64,000 bases of DNA, from the NCBI RefSeq assembly GCF_020740795.1, contig NC_067282.1:154056858-154120857 (forward strand), given 5' to 3'. The notes below the pieces were generated by a model. The model was not told where the DNA came from. It saw nothing but the letters and a program-made list of their open reading frames with translations, and did not search any database. Shown here piece by piece: positions 39,801-52,274 of the stretch. The stretch's first letter is position 1. Every line of letters begins with the position of its first letter. The stretch is from Apus apus (lineage: Eukaryota > Chordata > Aves > Apodiformes > Apodidae). The translations under genes and the position numbers were made by a program.

Positions 39801-42038
39801 TTACCCCTGCGCGCACACATGGTCTCAGAGACTGCCATGGCTTTGTCTGTCACTATAGTTGTGCCCTGTAATAATGATACTTTCAAGTGAACTTCCCTTC
39901 CACACCCTGCAAAAACTGACTGCTGTTGCTGAGCACGTCCTGTTCTTCTGGTGTTTGTAGCATTTATTTATATCATCTAGGACCCCTGGGGATGAGAGGG
40001 GAAACCTACAGAGAACATGCAACTGCTGTTGCCAGTCAGGGAGCATGTTGCTTTGGAGAGCAGAGCTCTGTTTGGCATCAGGTCTCGTCTCCCTGTCTTT
40101 AACTGTACAGTCCTGTCTTTTCAGTTACTGTAACCTATTACCCTGCTGTACCTGGGGCCTGTGAGCAAAGGAGGGAATGTCATCCTACTTATCAATACTG
40201 AAGATAAAGCCCTCATAGCAGTGGGTGAGAGGAAGGGGTTATTAATGTGAACCTTCCCCTTCCAAATACATGATGGGTCTGTGAAGCTTTGTTACTCTTA
40301 TTTCACATTTTAAAGGTTACCTAATTAATTTCCTTCCTGACTGTCACCCTTTGACTTGGGTCCGACAACAATGCTCTTGATCCCTTTCCCCTCCAACCCA
40401 GGTAGGGAAGGAGAGAGAGAAAAAGAGAGAGACTTTGCTGGATTGAAAACCAAACTACATAGCTTTAATTAAACACTAATGATGTAAGAAAATATATATA
40501 CAATTACATGCAGATATGTTCAGATATGTGCAAAAGCCTCTTGCCTCCCCCCAGCAACTCCCACAGCACTCTCCTTAGCTGTGAACAGTCTGGAAAAATC
40601 CTGGACTGCTGTCAGAGAAAGCACAGAGTGATGAGGGTCAGGAAAGCTCAAGCCTGGGGGTCAGTGGTGCTGAATGGATGGAGTCCTCCCCGGATGCCAG
40701 CCATGGATGGAAGAGAAGGGAAGAAGCAGGAAGGAAGTTGTTTTCTGTGATCTCTGACCTTCCTCTGAGCTTACATAGATACAGGGAATGGAATATCTCT
40801 GGCCAGTTTTGCTGTCTGTCTAACCCAGCCTCCTACGGGGGGGTCATAGATCTCACCGTAGTGTCTGAGCCGGCAGAGTGAAGGTGTGACCTTGAAGACC
40901 CAGCAGTTAGAAATACATTCCACTGTTATCAGCCTTAGTTGGAACACTCTGTTACTAGTTTAAAAAGCTTACTGAAGGAAAAAAACTCAGTAAAATGAAA
41001 GTTGGCTTCATCCTGGCTCAAACCAGGACACTGACCTAAAGCAAAATAAGTCTGGTTATAAATCAGAGTACCACCATCACACTGATTCTATTAGAAGTGA
41101 TATAAAAAGGGATATAAAAATCAGGCCTGTGGTTAAGGTGTTGCAGCATTTAATTTCATGGAAGAGGTCTTTCCAGGACATGAGTCACTGTTGGAGTCTG
41201 TGGGTCTTTCACTATTTAATGCCTCTTTTTTCTTCTCCTTTGTTCAAGTTTCTGAGATACCAGAGCAGCAATATTATTTCTCAAAAAGATATTAGCCAGA
41301 TTCTCCAGGAGGCAGCAGAAGCCAACTTAGCAGAGCTGCCTGCAGCCACATCTCATGCTCTTCATCTCTTCCTTTGTCAGGTAAGAGAGTGGTGACTGCC
41401 TTGGAAAAAGAGAAGGAAATCCCTGAGGGGTTGATTTAGCTTTTGATGGGGAGCCATAAACTTCCATTGAGGAGGTTATAGTAAGATGAAGAAGGAGCCT
41501 ACAGCTGCTAGCTTGGCCTGCTGCCCTGAGGGATGTATGGTGAAATCAGAATGACATACAGAGATGCCAGCAGCTGCCTAAATTGTGTCATTATATTGGG
41601 GGCTCCTTGATTCTCCCCAGATCACAAGTTTGAAGGTCTAATTGCTCTGTGTGGGGAAGAGGGAGGGAGGTTTGAAGGAACAAGCCCAACAGTTTCCTTT
41701 TGGTCTGGAAGTCATTCTTTCTTCTGACTGCTCAGATTCAGAGCAGTCACTGCCAGGTGGAGGCAGGGGCCATTCAGACCTTGCTGGAGCGCCTCCTGGG
41801 ACAGAGAAGCACTTGTGTGAAACATCAGGACATTGTGTATCCTTTGCTGGAAATGAGGAGGCATTTGGGATGCAAGATGGGTCTCTCTGCTGGGATTGCC
41901 TTCATCTGTATGGTAGAGGTGTGGTGTGATGAAAGGGGAGCAGGCCAGGGAGCCTGTGACTTCAAAGCAGTAACGATCCCTGTACTGATTTCCCTGGAGG
42001 ACGAACAATCACTTAACCTGGGTCTGCGTGCTAATTAG
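3846..42038 (+). CDS. MEI1: MEI1, meiotic double-strand break formation protein 1
   Basis: Complete gene model with 31 coding exons: 3846-3962, 4098-4221, 7096-7146, 9534-9607, 10260-10365, 10628-10681, 10881-11084, 12319-12449, 12940-13054, 13874-13990, 14520-14619, 17142-17276, 17812-17926, 19466-19581, 20598-20739, 22116-22227, 22875-22935, 24162-24259, 25052-25226, 25337-25484, 26052-26324, 29467-29632, 31752-31856, 33373-33483, 34070-34251, 36653-36734, 37130-37335, 38072-38153, 39615-39721, 41249-41380, 41736-42038. All phases agree, giving 1347 residues (human about 1274). Recognised segments include [51 protein letters not shown] and [21 protein letters not shown]1 is an alpha-helical, armadillo-like protein (plant relative PRD1) needed with MEI4, REC114 and SPO11/TOPOVIBL for programmed meiotic breaks. 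Only the extreme N-terminus and the last exon are weakly conserved. Intron 18 has a GC donor. Confidence 0.93.
4284..4715 (-). mobile_element. CR1 LINE fragment in MEI1 intron 2
   Basis: On the minus strand this stretch reads [20 protein letters not shown], a hallmark of the CR1 ORF2 C-terminus. It runs to a 3' tail next to the TGTGACTCCACGA end at about 4284-4297. It is 5'-truncated, with no recognisable upstream ORF2. Confidence 0.92.
7165..7637 (+). mobile_element. CR1 LINE fragment in MEI1 intron 3, just after exon 3
   Basis: The fragment begins about 20 bp after the exon 3 donor. It contains a 98-residue open frame with the CR1 ORF2 C-terminal signature ([56 protein letters not shown]) and ends with the CR1 tail ATTCTGTGATTCTGTGAG. 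Only the last part of ORF2 and the 3' UTR remain. It has the same orientation as MEI1. Confidence 0.94.
14620..17141 (+). other. MEI1: MEI1 intron 11 (2.5 kb), no further features seen
   Basis: Ordinary intronic sequence between the exons at 14520-14619 and 17142-17276. I found no exon with matching phase and recognisable protein, no clear LINE or LTR signature and no long tandem repeat. Short ORFs on both strands look random. Confidence 0.6.
24260..24261 (+). other. MEI1: GC splice donor of MEI1 intron 18
   Basis: Exon 18 (24162-24259) must end in phase 1 to join exon 19 at 25052 (GAG CAA GAG ATG). The only site that does so reads GAGG|gcaagt, a GC donor with an otherwise ideal consensus. 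No GT site nearby gives the right frame. GC-AG introns are a known minor class spliced by the major spliceosome, with donors strongly matching GCAAGT. Confidence 0.8.
26325..29466 (+). other. MEI1: MEI1 intron 21 (3.1 kb), mostly featureless, one tandem duplication
   Basis: The longest MEI1 intron after intron 2. It contains a perfect 31-32 bp tandem duplication (28629-28691), a short TATG/TATA/AC dinucleotide run (about 28848-28871) and an A/T-rich stretch (27720-27960). I found no coding exon, LINE or LTR that I can support. Confidence 0.6.
28629..28691. repeat. Two-copy perfect tandem duplication, 32 bp period
   Basis: Copies start at 28629 and 28661, each beginning CAGTAGCCAAGACTACTGGG and followed by GGAGGAGAGGA. 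They are identical over 31 bases, which points to a recent slippage or duplication event. The position is within MEI1 intron 21. Confidence 0.95.
37440..37459. repeat. Poly(T) run, MEI1 intron 27
   Basis: About 20 consecutive T, with a mixed purine-poor stretch after it. It lies about 100 bp after the exon 27 donor. There is no adjacent retroposed gene body or SINE head that I can see, so it may be a simple homopolymer. Confidence 0.85.
37736..37832. repeat. Diverged tandem duplication, 52 bp period
   Basis: Two adjacent units begin TACATCACTG (37736) and TACATCAGCT (37788). Both contain GATGTTGGGCTCC or CAATGTTGGGCTCC near the end. The copies differ at several sites, so this is older than the duplication at 28629. 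The position is MEI1 intron 27. Confidence 0.75.
40342..41030 (-). mobile_element. Solo LTR of an ERVL-like endogenous retrovirus, MEI1 intron 29
   Basis: A 689 bp element with TG...CA ends (TGTCACCC at the left, CCAGGACA at the right), flanked on both sides by the 5 bp direct repeat CTGAC (40337-40341 and 41031-41035). No internal retroviral region lies between or beside the ends, so it is a solo LTR left by recombination between two LTRs. Minus-strand sense is suggested by an ATTAAA polyadenylation signal on that strand (40464-40469), about 120 bp from its 3' end. A 5 bp target duplication fits class III (ERVL-like) avian elements. The intact target duplication and ends suggest moderate to young age. 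This is a fossil element with no coding capacity. Confidence 0.85.
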
Positions 42039-43389
42039 TGCCAGTGTGCCTTTGAAGTCATGGAAACCCAAAGATGACTTCAGCACTTCCAAAGCACAGT
42101 GAGCATTCAGAAACTGCTGAGCTGAGTTACCAACTTATGTTCTGCTTGGCCTGTGTTGAGAACTGAATCCTCCTCTTCTCCATGGGTGGGAGGCAGGGCC
42201 CAGTCCCAGATTACCTGTGGAGAGGGAGGGAGCCTGACTGCAGTATTTGTTTGTTTCTCAAACTATCTGCTTTTGCCTTCCTGTTTTCATCACCCTGCGT
42301 TGCCTCAGCCGGGTAGCAGTGGTGGAAGTGGCCCTGGCAGTGATTTCCTGTTGGGGTGGGGACTTCCTCCAGTGTGGGACACTGTCATCAGCCATGTGCA
42401 GGGTATGAATTGGGTGAGGTGCTTGTTGTCTCCAAGAAGCTGTCTCCTTGTGCTTACCCCACTACTGCTTTGGGGTGGGATGCTCAGAGCACAAGTTGTC
42501 CAGATGGAGACTATCCAGCCCCAGGAAGTTCTTCTCCAGTGCCTTTGCTTATCTGTATGGGGGTGAGAGAAGGTGGACAGGAGATGGTGTTATGTTGCTA
42601 AAGTGGCCTCTATGTTTTCCACATATGAAGAAACCTTCAAGTCTTGGTTGTTATGAGGGGTTTTGGATATGGTCAAAGAGCAACAGTGGTGGCTACCTGA
42701 ATGGGATGGTCATGAACACAGAAGACAAAAGTCTCTGGTAGCAAACAAGCTTTGACATTAATTTTGTCAAGACAGAACTTTATTCAGGTTCACCCACATG
42801 GGTGTATCTCACACCTGTTGGGGAGCGGGGGGAGTTCCATGGCTTGGGGGAGGGTTGATTTAGTAATGAAAACCTGTCAGCATTGTGTCAACTGTGGGAA
42901 TTCCCATAGCAGGCTGGAGTTCCAGCCATGCCTTCCCTTCAGTTTCCGCTCATGCCATCAATGACAGATGTCTGGGTGGTGTGGCAGTGTCCCTCTCACA
43001 CATTGGAGACTGAAATGAGAAGATTCGGCGCATGCAGCAGAGGAACAAAGCCAAGAACGGAACAGGAGACCCCATCCTGTTTTATTCCCAGTGAGTAGAG
43101 ACAAGATGGACGATGGAAGTAATTAGTAGCTCATTTTTCAGAGAAAGGTTTGTTGAAATCACTTATAAAGCCCAGTTACCAAAATGGCTCCTCGTTTCTT
43201 TTTCTGCGTGGGGTGAAGCTTGGTTGATGCTTTTCAGTTACCAAAATCCACACCTGCCTGCTGAAAACGACGTCGTGCACGGGCGGCAGGTTCCACGGAA
43301 GAGGATGATCCTCCAGCTTAGGGACGATCCCCGAGGCTGCAGCCCTAGCTCCCCACCTACCTGTTGCCTCCCAACCCTTCAACTAACGA
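42039..43389 (+). other. MEI1 3' flank / CCDC134 upstream region
   Basis: This is the space between the proposed MEI1 stop codon and the CCDC134 CpG island. I found no canonical AATAAA on the + strand, so the MEI1 polyadenylation site is unresolved. No repeat family is recognisable, and short ORFs here are not supported. Confidence 0.5.
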
Positions 43390-43662
43390 GGTTCCTTCCC
43401 TCGCAGAGCTGGGGCGGGAGGGGGGATAACCCTTCCGCAAGCGGGGACAGCCGGGCGCGGTGCCCGGCTCCTCCAGCCCCAGCCGGGGCTCCCGCACCCG
43501 CATGGACCGCGGGAGGGTCGGCGGGGCCGGCAGCGGTGCCGGTGGCGGGGCGGGGCGGGAGCTCAGGAAGTGACACGGCGGGGCGGAGCGGGGAAGCAGC
43601 GGCACGGCATGGCAGCGCGGCGGGGCTGAGCGCCGAGCCCGGTACCGGCAGCCGGCCCGCAG
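43390..43662 (+). promoter_or_regulatory. CCDC134: CCDC134 CpG-island promoter and non-coding exon 1
   Basis: A CpG-rich, TATA-less island (continuing to about 44130) with GGGGCGGGGC Sp1-type sites at 43545-43560 and an ETS-type site, CAGGAAGTGA, at 43564-43573. The first exon probably begins near 43570-43610 and ends at 43662, where the donor (CAG|gtgagg) lies. It carries a six-codon upstream ORF (43609-43629). Exon 1 is inferred from the donor and island because the coding start is in the exon at 47762. Confidence 0.7.
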
Positions 43663-44702
43663 GTGAGGGGGGGACCGGCTGCGCAGCCTGCGGGAGAGGG
43701 CCGGGGTGAGCCGGCCGCCCTCCGCTCCTGGGGGGGGGGGTCTTGGCGGGGACAGCCCGGGGACCTTCGGGGGCGCGGGCGGGCAGGACGGCGAGTGGGG
43801 GGCGGCCCGGAGGGACGGGGTGAAGCCCCGCATCCCGGGTGGCCGATGAGCGGTGCGGGGAGGGCGGCCCGGGGGTGCCTCGCTGGACCTTCGCCCTTGC
43901 CCGAAGGGCTCTGCCATCGCCGCCTGCTCTTCCTCCTCCGAGCCCCTCGCTCCCGCCCGGGGAGGAGGCGGGCGTGCGGGGCCGGCAGCGCCGGGGCTTG
44001 GCATCCCCTCATGTGCTGCCGCTGCTCCACGCAGCTCCGGGTGGGTTTCCCACTGCGCGGCCGGGGGGGGGGGTCTCGGCTCAGCCGATTTTCACCTCTT
44101 CGTCCCAGGGCGACTGCCGTTAGTTTCAGCGGTGCTTGAAGGAGAATCCCCGTCTCCCTGTGCCCGCAGCCCCTGGGGGTGCCGCTGACCCGCTCCAGCG
44201 GGATGAGAGACGCGGAGGTGGGCTGGAACGGATCCGTCCCTGGTGGAAATCACAGCCACTCGCCGGTTTTGGTTGGGGCTACCTAGCCCCGGCTGGCGGG
44301 CATCCCTACCATGTGTGCGACTTGGTTTTGGTGGCTAAGGGGCTTTTGAGGTTAGCAGATGTGAACGGCTGCTGTTTCACTGAAGCACCTGGTCCTGTAA
44401 GCCCTGGACAGAAATGCCCTGGCAGAAGAAGTTTGAGCAGCCTGTGTTTCGCTTCTGAAGCTTTTGGTTCAGCTGTGATGAGATTAATCCTCATCTGGCT
44501 GACAGAGGAGCATTTCTGGGACGGATTTGTGGGGTGGGAGGTTTTCGTTCCTTGTGTAGCCATGGTGTAATCCTGGGGCAACCTGGCTGATGATGCTATT
44601 CTTCCTGTGTTTCAGCGCCCTGCAGAGGGGAAGGGGGGGTCCTGCGAAAGTCCCTCCCAGGAACCGAAGTGTGGCAGCATGTGAGCTCATTAAGCAAATA
44701 AA

Positions 44703-44900
44703 TCCCAGGGATGCTCTGTTCAGGCTCCTGCAGGAGAATTTATAAAGTCATTAAAAACATTTTAATGGAAAGTACTAACCATCTATAATGCAGCATCTGT
44801 TATTGTGTCTTTGGAAAAACACATCTAAATTAAGAGGATGGGAGACCGCGAGACAGACTGGTGAGCTTTCTGCTGAAGCAACCAGCTGGCCAGGGCTTTG
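44703..44900. repeat. Diverged direct repeat, copy 1
   Basis: Pairs with 45440-45632 in the same orientation. Shared blocks in the same order are CTGCAGGAG, ATTTRTARARTCATTAMAAACATTTTMATGGAAA, GCAGCATCTGYTRT, TGTCTYTGGAAAA, and GAGCTTTCTGCTG matching GGGCTTTCTGCTG, followed by CAACCAGCTGG matching CAGCCAGCTGG. Overall similarity by eye is roughly 70 percent with few gaps. Confidence 0.75.
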
Positions 44901-45439
44901 GGGGAACATTGGTGGAAACTCCTTCCCATCTGTAGCATCAGGCCAGGCCCTGGCTCCCCAGATTGCTCTGGGAGCACCAGGCAAAGCCAGCTTTGAGAGT
45001 TACCAGTTCAGGGAGGAGCAGCTCTGCAGTGTTTCTGTCTCATCTCGTCCCTCAGTGAGTGTGAAGACATGAGAGAGGGTTGGTAGGGAAAGCAAGGGAG
45101 AACATCTGCAAGAAGCTTTGGCATCCCTGTGCTTATGTATGGAGAGGAAGGAATGTCCTCTACTGTTAAAATAGGGTGAAATGGGCAGGGCAGCAAAGGG
45201 AAATAAGATAAAGGTGGTCCCAGGTGGCACCAGCAGCCTTACTTTCCCTATGGGTGAGGGCAACAGCTGGCTCCTGCTTCATTTTCACTGGTGTGTTTCA
45301 GCCCTGATGGACAACAGTGTAGCTGTTGACATCAGTAGCTTTGATGTGAGGATGAATGTCAGCAGGGAAGGGGTCAGATGAAAAGGTGATGGGCTTCTGG
45401 TATGGTGCAGTTCTCCAGGCCTCTTCTTCCGACCTTATC

Positions 45440-45632
45440 CCATGGCATAACCTGTAGCGCTGCTGCAGGAGGATTTGTAGAATCATTACAAACATTTTCA
45501 TTGGAAACACTGTCTCTACCACAGCATCTGCTGTCATGTCTCTGGAAAAGCCCATCTCTGTTCTAACACTTGAGGGCAGCCAGGCAGGCTGGTGGGCTTT
45601 CTGCTGCAGCAGCCAGCTGGCTGGCAACTGCT
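45440..45632. repeat. Diverged direct repeat, copy 2
   Basis: The second copy of the unit at 44703-44900, about 735 bp downstream. It could be a local segmental duplication or two copies of an old interspersed element; nothing identifies a transposon class. The spacing sequence (44901-45439) is not itself duplicated. Confidence 0.75.
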
Positions 45633-47776
45633 TCAGCCAAGAGCCATGCTTTCCTCTGCTGCTGCCCAAGTGGGTTTTTTTGCAGCTCAACATCTTCCTG
45701 CTTGGAGATGCTGCAGGGTATCCTCTGGCCACCCAGCTCCCATGTTGGCTGTTGGGGATGCAGGAGCCCTGGCCATGACCACACATGCTGGGAGTGCTGT
45801 GGGCAGTGTGACAGAGCTTTTGGCAGGCAGCATTTCTGCTGTTTGCCATTCAGCCTTGTCTGGAGGCCACTAGCTGCCTCCAAGGTCTTTCTGCAATTCT
45901 TCACGAGCATGGCAAATAGTCAGCCTTGTCCTTTGAGGTGAACAGGGCCCAGGTCCCAGGGCAGTTGCAAGTTGGTGCTTTTGAGTCACTGCTCATCCTC
46001 CTCCCCAGGAGCCTGTGAGGCTGAGAACAGCTGCGGGGGGCTCTGCAGAGTGGGGATCCACTCTCCCTTGCTGAGCCAGGCCTCAAGCCCTTGGGTCATG
46101 GTTTTTGGTGGGGTGAAGCAGTATCTTGGAAGCTGATCAGGCTGGTGGGTGCAGCAAAGTACCTGCTTTCCCAGGTTGAAGATTTTCACCTTACAGCTTC
46201 AGCTCATTGGTGTACTTTGTGACCTTCAGGGGGCTGGAATATACCATAAGCCTCATGCCACAGTGGTCAGAGAGGACAAATTCTGGGCCTGGCACGGGAG
46301 GCTTGTGCTGCTGTCCTGGCTCTGCATTGCATCCAAAACACAGGTTGTGACGTTGAGCCCACATGGAGGGCAGCTGTGTCTTCCTCTGTGACACTGCTTG
46401 TAGTTACTCTACTTTTAGTAGAGCTTGTAGTTAGTACTCTGCTTTTGCAAAGCAGGACAGCAAATTCATGCAGAGGGTTTCTTGTGTTTGCCTGGTGCCG
46501 TGTCCCTGCCCACCCCAGGGTGCGAGGGCGCTTGGCTCAGCCTCAGCAGGAGGTGCAGGGCTGGAGCTGCTGCGGCTCCTCACAGGGCTGGTGGGAGAGC
46601 TGCTGGTGCTGCCCACTGTGCCTCTGATGTTGAACAAATTGTTTAAAAAGAGAAAACAGTAAGAGAAAAAAAAACAAACAAGCAACAACACAAAACAACG
46701 CCCACGGATTTGGTGTGGAGAAGGGATTTACTTCTGTTCCCAGTGTTAGGGCATCGCAGAGAGAGGCTCAGCTAGGAAGGGGAACTCAGGCTCGAGAGGG
46801 GAGCGGGGCTGCAGGGATGAGGGTGGCTCTGGTGGCCTTAACACATCTTCCTTTCCGTCAGGAGCAGGAGGTGGCTCAGCAGCTCTGAAGGAACTGCTGC
46901 TGCTGCTTCTGTAATTGCTGGCAGCCGCTGCTTGGCTTAGTGGAAATCTCTTCCCTGGGGACAGGCTGCCTTGAGTCCCGCAGCCTGGAAGCTGAGGTGC
47001 TGCTCTCCTTTTTGAGGTCCAGGCCGTCCCATTGACCTTGTTCTCACAGACCTTCTCCTCTGGCCTGTCTTTTGCATGTTGTCTCTGTTCAAGGGACCCG
47101 CATGGCCAGGAGCAGCTCTGCCCAGCTGCATCCCTGCAGAGCCTCAGGCCCTACCTGGGGAGAGATGCACTTGGGGTCAGGGGGCAGTTATTGCCAGGTC
47201 ACCCAACTGCTGCTTTGTGGCATAGGGCCCACATCTGGCACCTGGCTTTTAGTGTGGGCAAAGGTCCCAGGAACCAGCACCCAAAGAGGTGAAGTGAGAC
47301 AGCAGAAGTGGTCAAGCCTGGTCCTTGAAGGAGAGGTGGACTTCAGCCCCTTGGCAATTCTCCTTCTCTCTTTGGCCCAGCTGCTTCAGTTGCTGCACTG
47401 TTCTAACTCGCAAACCCAGCAAAAAGCTAGCTGTGTTTTTTTGGGAGAAAGGGTAGGACTTAATTTTTCTGCTGGGTCAGTGCTCAGTCAGATCCCTGGG
47501 GGCCCAGCTGGTGCCCAGCCAGCTGTAGAGGCAGGTAGAGAGAAGGGGGAGGCCAGGGCTTCCCCCACAGTGGAGAGTGGCTTGGCTGCAGCATCACCCT
47601 ATGGCCCTGCTCTGGACACTGTCTCCCTCAAAACCCTCACAGGGACAAGGGAGAGGCAGGCAAGAACCCTGGTACTATCAGTCCTGAGAGGCTCATGTGA
47701 CTTCTGCCTGTGGTAAGTCTCCTTGTCTGGTCATTGGTTTTGTTCGTCCATTTTGTTCCAGGCTGCAGTGGTCAAC

Positions 47777-50402
<2,626 letters not shown>

Positions 50403-51613
50403 CGCCTGGGGCTTATGCCTCGTGGTGGGGGTGACACTGCCAGGACATGGAGCCCCTTGCCCCCTCTCGGCAGCCATGGGGCAGTGCTCGGTGGTCCCCT
50501 TTCCATTTGTGCCACGGGTTTTGTTTTGTTGCCTTTCCCTTTTGTTCGGCAGGGGCTGGGCTGCGGTGTCAGTGGGTTGTCCTCGCAGGGCTGCGGAGAA
50601 CTGAAGTGGGAGACCCCTTCCGCAGAGCCAAGCACAGCTGGGAAGGCAGCAGGGCCATTGACTGGGCTGGCTGGGGTGCTGCCCCCCTCGAAGGGGTAGA
50701 GCAAGGGGCACGTGCTGCAGCTGAGCCCCACGGGGAGCCCTCCCCTCCACGGCACAGGGTGTCCCGTGCTGAATGCGCCTCCTCCGTCGTGGGTGGGCTG
50801 GGGAGCACGTCACACCGCACAGCCTCATGAGCAATGCTGCTTCTCTCAGTTTTGAGTGTTTTGGGTTGTTGTTTTTTTTAAGCCGATGATCTCATCGGCA
50901 CCCTCCCACCTGGTTGTACCTGATCTCTGCCCAGCCACTACCTCTGCCAGATCATCTCTCCCCTCTTTCCAGTGTCTGTTTACCAAGCCGCTGGAGTTTC
51001 ATCGGTCAGCTGTTGTTGGAAAGGCCAGTGGTGCCTGTTCCCGGCCCGACGGGTATCCCACTGTCCTGGGCAGCTACCGCAGGGCTGCAAACACACAGTG
51101 AAATTTCGGGAAGGGGGGAATTTCAGCTCTTGGCCCTCTTTGCAGCTGCTGTGTGCCCATCATGCAAGCACTGCTGATGCTGAAGGTGCTGAAGAACCAG
51201 CCCTGAATCCCCGTGAGCCTGACCTACACCCCATGCCCAGCCCGTACCGTCCTACCCTCTCACCCCTCCAGTGTGGGTTCCAATGGGCTGCAACCCTCTG
51301 TGGGGCGTTGGGGCTGTGGTGGGAGCAGGGGTGAGGGGCTAGCCTGGCCCCGGGACCCTGCGCAACAACCCCTGCCCATTCTCTCATGGTTGCCGATGAA
51401 CTCGCACCAGAAAAAGCTTTTCCAGAGGGACTGGCCCCAAGAGGCGGGTGGGCTGTGCCAGGCTGGGAGCACCGCGGCCTTCGGGAAAACGGGGAAACGT
51501 CCTGGTTTTTAACTGCAGAGCCAGGTCCTTCCAGTGGCTGGGGCGGGGGGTGGCAATGAGCGTGTGTTTTGTTTTTCTTGAATAAAATTGACTTTTTTTT
51601 TTTTGTAAATAAA
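50403..51613 (+). other. CCDC134: CCDC134 3' UTR
   Basis: Runs from the stop codon to two AATAAA signals. Long GC-rich ORFs here on both strands have no recognisable protein and are read as chance. Confidence 0.75.
51581..51613 (+). terminator. CCDC134: CCDC134 polyadenylation signals
   Basis: AATAAA at 51581-51586 is followed by a T-rich run, and a second AATAAA lies at 51608-51613. Together they define the likely cleavage zone near 51600-51635, about 680 bp before the SREBF2 start codon. Confidence 0.8.
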
Positions 51614-52001
51614 AGAAGACAGGTCCTTGCTCCTGTTCCTGGTGGGAGCGGGTATCGGGTCCGGCCCCTGTGAGGGAGCTCCGTGGGGAGCTGTCGAGGG
51701 ATGGAGATGCTAAGCGGGGGGGGAAGGGGTGCACACACGAACCCCGCCGTCGCCTTCCACCTGGGCCCTTCCCTCCCTCCTCCTTCAGCGGCCCTGGGGG
51801 CTCGGGGGTGCCAGCCGTGCCCTCTGCGCTCCCCTCCCCTCCCCCGGGTGCCGCGTGGGCAGGGAGGGGGTGCCAGCCCCGCTCCCGCTCCCACCCGCGT
51901 CCGCGGCGCGCCGCCGCCGGCCCCGCCCCCCTCATGAATATTCCGACGAGGCGGGGGGGCGGGGCCGGGGATGCTAATGAGCTGCTGATCGCTGACGCGC
52001 C

Positions 52002-52011
52002 ATCACCCCAC
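52002..52011 (+). promoter_or_regulatory. SREBF2: Sterol regulatory element (SRE-1), ATCACCCCAC
   Basis: Identical to the LDL-receptor SRE-1 decamer. It lies about 300 bp upstream of the SREBF2 ATG and 18 bp upstream of the inverted CCAAT box, a spacing compatible with SREBP/NF-Y cooperation. Confidence 0.9.
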
Positions 52012-52028
52012 GCGCCGCCGCGGCCGCC

Positions 52029-52034
52029 GATTGG
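52029..52034 (-). promoter_or_regulatory. SREBF2: Inverted CCAAT box (NF-Y site)
   Basis: GATTGG on the + strand (CCAATC on the minus strand). NF-Y is the usual partner of SREBP at sterol-responsive promoters. No second CCAAT was noticed between it and the start codon. Confidence 0.8.
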
Positions 52035-52160
52035 CCGGGGGCGACCTGGTCTCATTGACAACGACACCGCGGCGCGGGGCGCGCGCGCCGCCCAGCCCGG
52101 GCGGCGGGGCAGGTGCGGGGGGAGGGGGGCGGGGCCGCCGGCCGGCCGGGGCGGCCCAAG

Positions 52161-52202
52161 ATGGCGGCGGGTGGACGGCGCTCGCCGGCTGCCTCCGCCT
52201 GA
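52161..52202 (+). promoter_or_regulatory. Upstream ORF 1 in the SREBF2 leader
   Basis: A 13-codon ORF starting inside the YY1-like motif and ending TGA at 52200-52202. It is translated only if transcription starts upstream of 52161. It may simply be the promoter motif. Confidence 0.35.
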
Positions 52203-52274
52203 GCGAGCGCCCGGGGCGGCGGCGGCGGCGGCGGCGGCGGGGCTGGGCTGGGCTGGGCGGGGGAGGGGAGGTTC

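Larger units (their letters stand above)
43663..47761 (+). other. CCDC134: CCDC134 intron 1 (4.1 kb)
   Basis: The GC-rich first 450 bp belong to the CpG island, with a G10 run near 43731. The rest is intronic. The one structured element I see is a pair of diverged direct repeats (44703-44900 and 45440-45632). Overlapping ORFs on both strands between 45300 and 46000 come from that G/C-balanced repeat-like sequence and match no protein I know. Confidence 0.6.
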
